A stretch of DNA of 5,823 bases from Candidatus Iainarchaeum sp. GTDB taxonomy: Archaea; Iainarchaeota; Iainarchaeia; Iainarchaeales; JAAZKV01. A program made the position numbers and the translations under genes. The stretch spans positions 1-5,823 of the forward strand of contig JAPLVQ010000090.1 in assembly GCA_026397035.1 (NCBI GenBank), given 5' to 3'. Of this stretch, positions 5,319-5,823 are shown piece after piece (positions within the stretch are counted from its first letter, which is position 1; every line of letters begins with the position of its first letter). The notes below the pieces were generated by a model, which did no database searches, was not told where the DNA came from, and was given only the letters and a program-made list of their open reading frames with translations.

Positions 5319-5823
5319 AGCAAAATATTAACAAAAAGGCATTCTTTAATAATGTGGATTTGCTTCCTTTACGGGGGGTTTGCTATAATCCTTTTCGCGC
5401 TCGATGTATACACTGCATTCTGGAGCGGAGGAACAATATTCTCTTCTACATTCTCTCCAGCAGTGCAGCTAAGAGACTTTGATCACAATATTATTGAAGC
5501 ACGAGATTTAAATCACTCTTTTCCCATGCAAAGACCGGAATTTAATCCTATGCGACTAATCACTTCCCCATTTTCAATCGCATTTTTAATAAGCGGAATA
5601 ATCTCTCTCGCCGCAGGATACACTATACTAACCATTACACGCGAAAAAGAAATAAAAAAGATACGCGAAGAAGCCGCTGATATGTTCCTATTACCTGATG
5701 AAAAGAAAGTTATTGACATGTTAAAAAGAAACAACTACTCACTCACTCAAAGCCAATTAACCAAAGAAACCGGGCTAAACAAAGTACAAGTACACCGAGT
5801 AATAAAACGCCTTGAAGCAAAAG
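5301..5823 (+). CDS. Membrane-anchored winged-helix transcriptional regulator, 3'-truncated
   Basis: The frame opens at ATG 5301, two codons after an in-frame TGA (5295-5297), and stays open to the window edge (174 codons, no stop). GTGAT at 5291-5295 fits the archaeal anti-Shine-Dalgarno. A short basic start is followed by TM1 (about 16-38), a loop of about 45 residues with Phe, Pro and His (42-86), and TM2 (about 87-112). A charged helix (114-127) leads into a winged helix (about 131-174): LPDEKKVIDMLKRNN, then SLTQSQLTKETGLNKVQVHRVIKRLE. That last stretch is the helix-turn-helix signature of archaeal membrane-associated regulators of the COG2512 type. With the DNA-binding end inside, the loop between the helices would face outward as a possible sensor. 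It is divergent from the ABC cluster, so control of that cluster is likely by position but unproven. Confidence 0.85.
   Translation, partial: MKPAETSKILTKRHSLIMWICFLYGGFAIILFALDVYTAFWSGGTIFSSTFSPAVQLRDFDHNIIEARDLNHSFPMQRPEFNPMRLITSPFSIAFLISGIISLAAGYTILTITREKEIKKIREEAADMFLLPDEKKVIDMLKRNNYSLTQSQLTKETGLNKVQVHRVIKRLEAK

Noticed and set aside
5513..5734. A 73-codon minus-strand reading frame opposite the regulator.
   Set aside because: It is antisense to a well-supported winged-helix gene and has no family features of its own.
1..5823. CRISPR arrays, insertion sequence ends, tRNA or rRNA genes.
   Set aside because: No regularly spaced long repeats, transposase-like coding, cloverleaf or rRNA-like segments could be seen on either strand.

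Overview
The window looks archaeal, most likely from a small-genome AT-rich lineage such as a DPANN archaeon; the lineage is an inference and not secure. The evidence is archaeal-type Shine-Dalgarno sites (GGTG/GGAGGTG complementary to an AUCACCUCC 16S tail), TATA-like boxes upstream of genes, GTG and TTG starts, and the gene content. That content is a MacB/LolD-type ABC system with a COG1361-like Ig-repeat membrane protein and a two-TM membrane-bound winged-helix regulator, a combination familiar from archaeal genomes.

Layout: (1) Positions 1-513, plus strand: the 3' part of an unrecognised basic protein, cut by the window edge and convergent with what follows. (2) Positions 543-5053, minus strand: a cluster that reads from right to left. 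It holds an ABC ATPase (4268-5053), a 528-residue Ig-like-repeat protein with three C-terminal TM helices (2685-4271, overlapping the ATPase stop by 4 nt), a 224-bp gap with its own promoter-like signals, a MacB/FtsX-family permease broken by a deletion and frameshift (1200-2460), and a small lipoprotein-like protein with a degenerate cytochrome b5-like domain (543-1094). (3) Positions 5301-5823, plus strand: the first 174 codons of a divergent membrane-anchored winged-helix regulator, cut by the right edge. The ATPase/regulator intergenic region (5054-5300) is dense in short repeats.

Working model (inference): the ATPase and permease would form a mechanotransmission-type ABC machine acting on envelope proteins or lipids. 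The Ig-repeat protein would be its surface-exposed partner and the b5-like lipoprotein a client or accessory. The divergent regulator, whose loop between the two TM helices may sense an envelope signal, would control the set. In this copy the permease lacks the loop expected to couple it to the ATPase and is out of frame, so the machine is either dead here, served by another permease, or misassembled.

The most interesting points are the permease deletion, the b5-like domain without recognisable heme-ligand histidines, the Gly-rich insert splitting the third Ig-like domain, and the different short repeat families at each promoter (17-bp tandem repeats, tandem palindromes, helically phased direct repeats).
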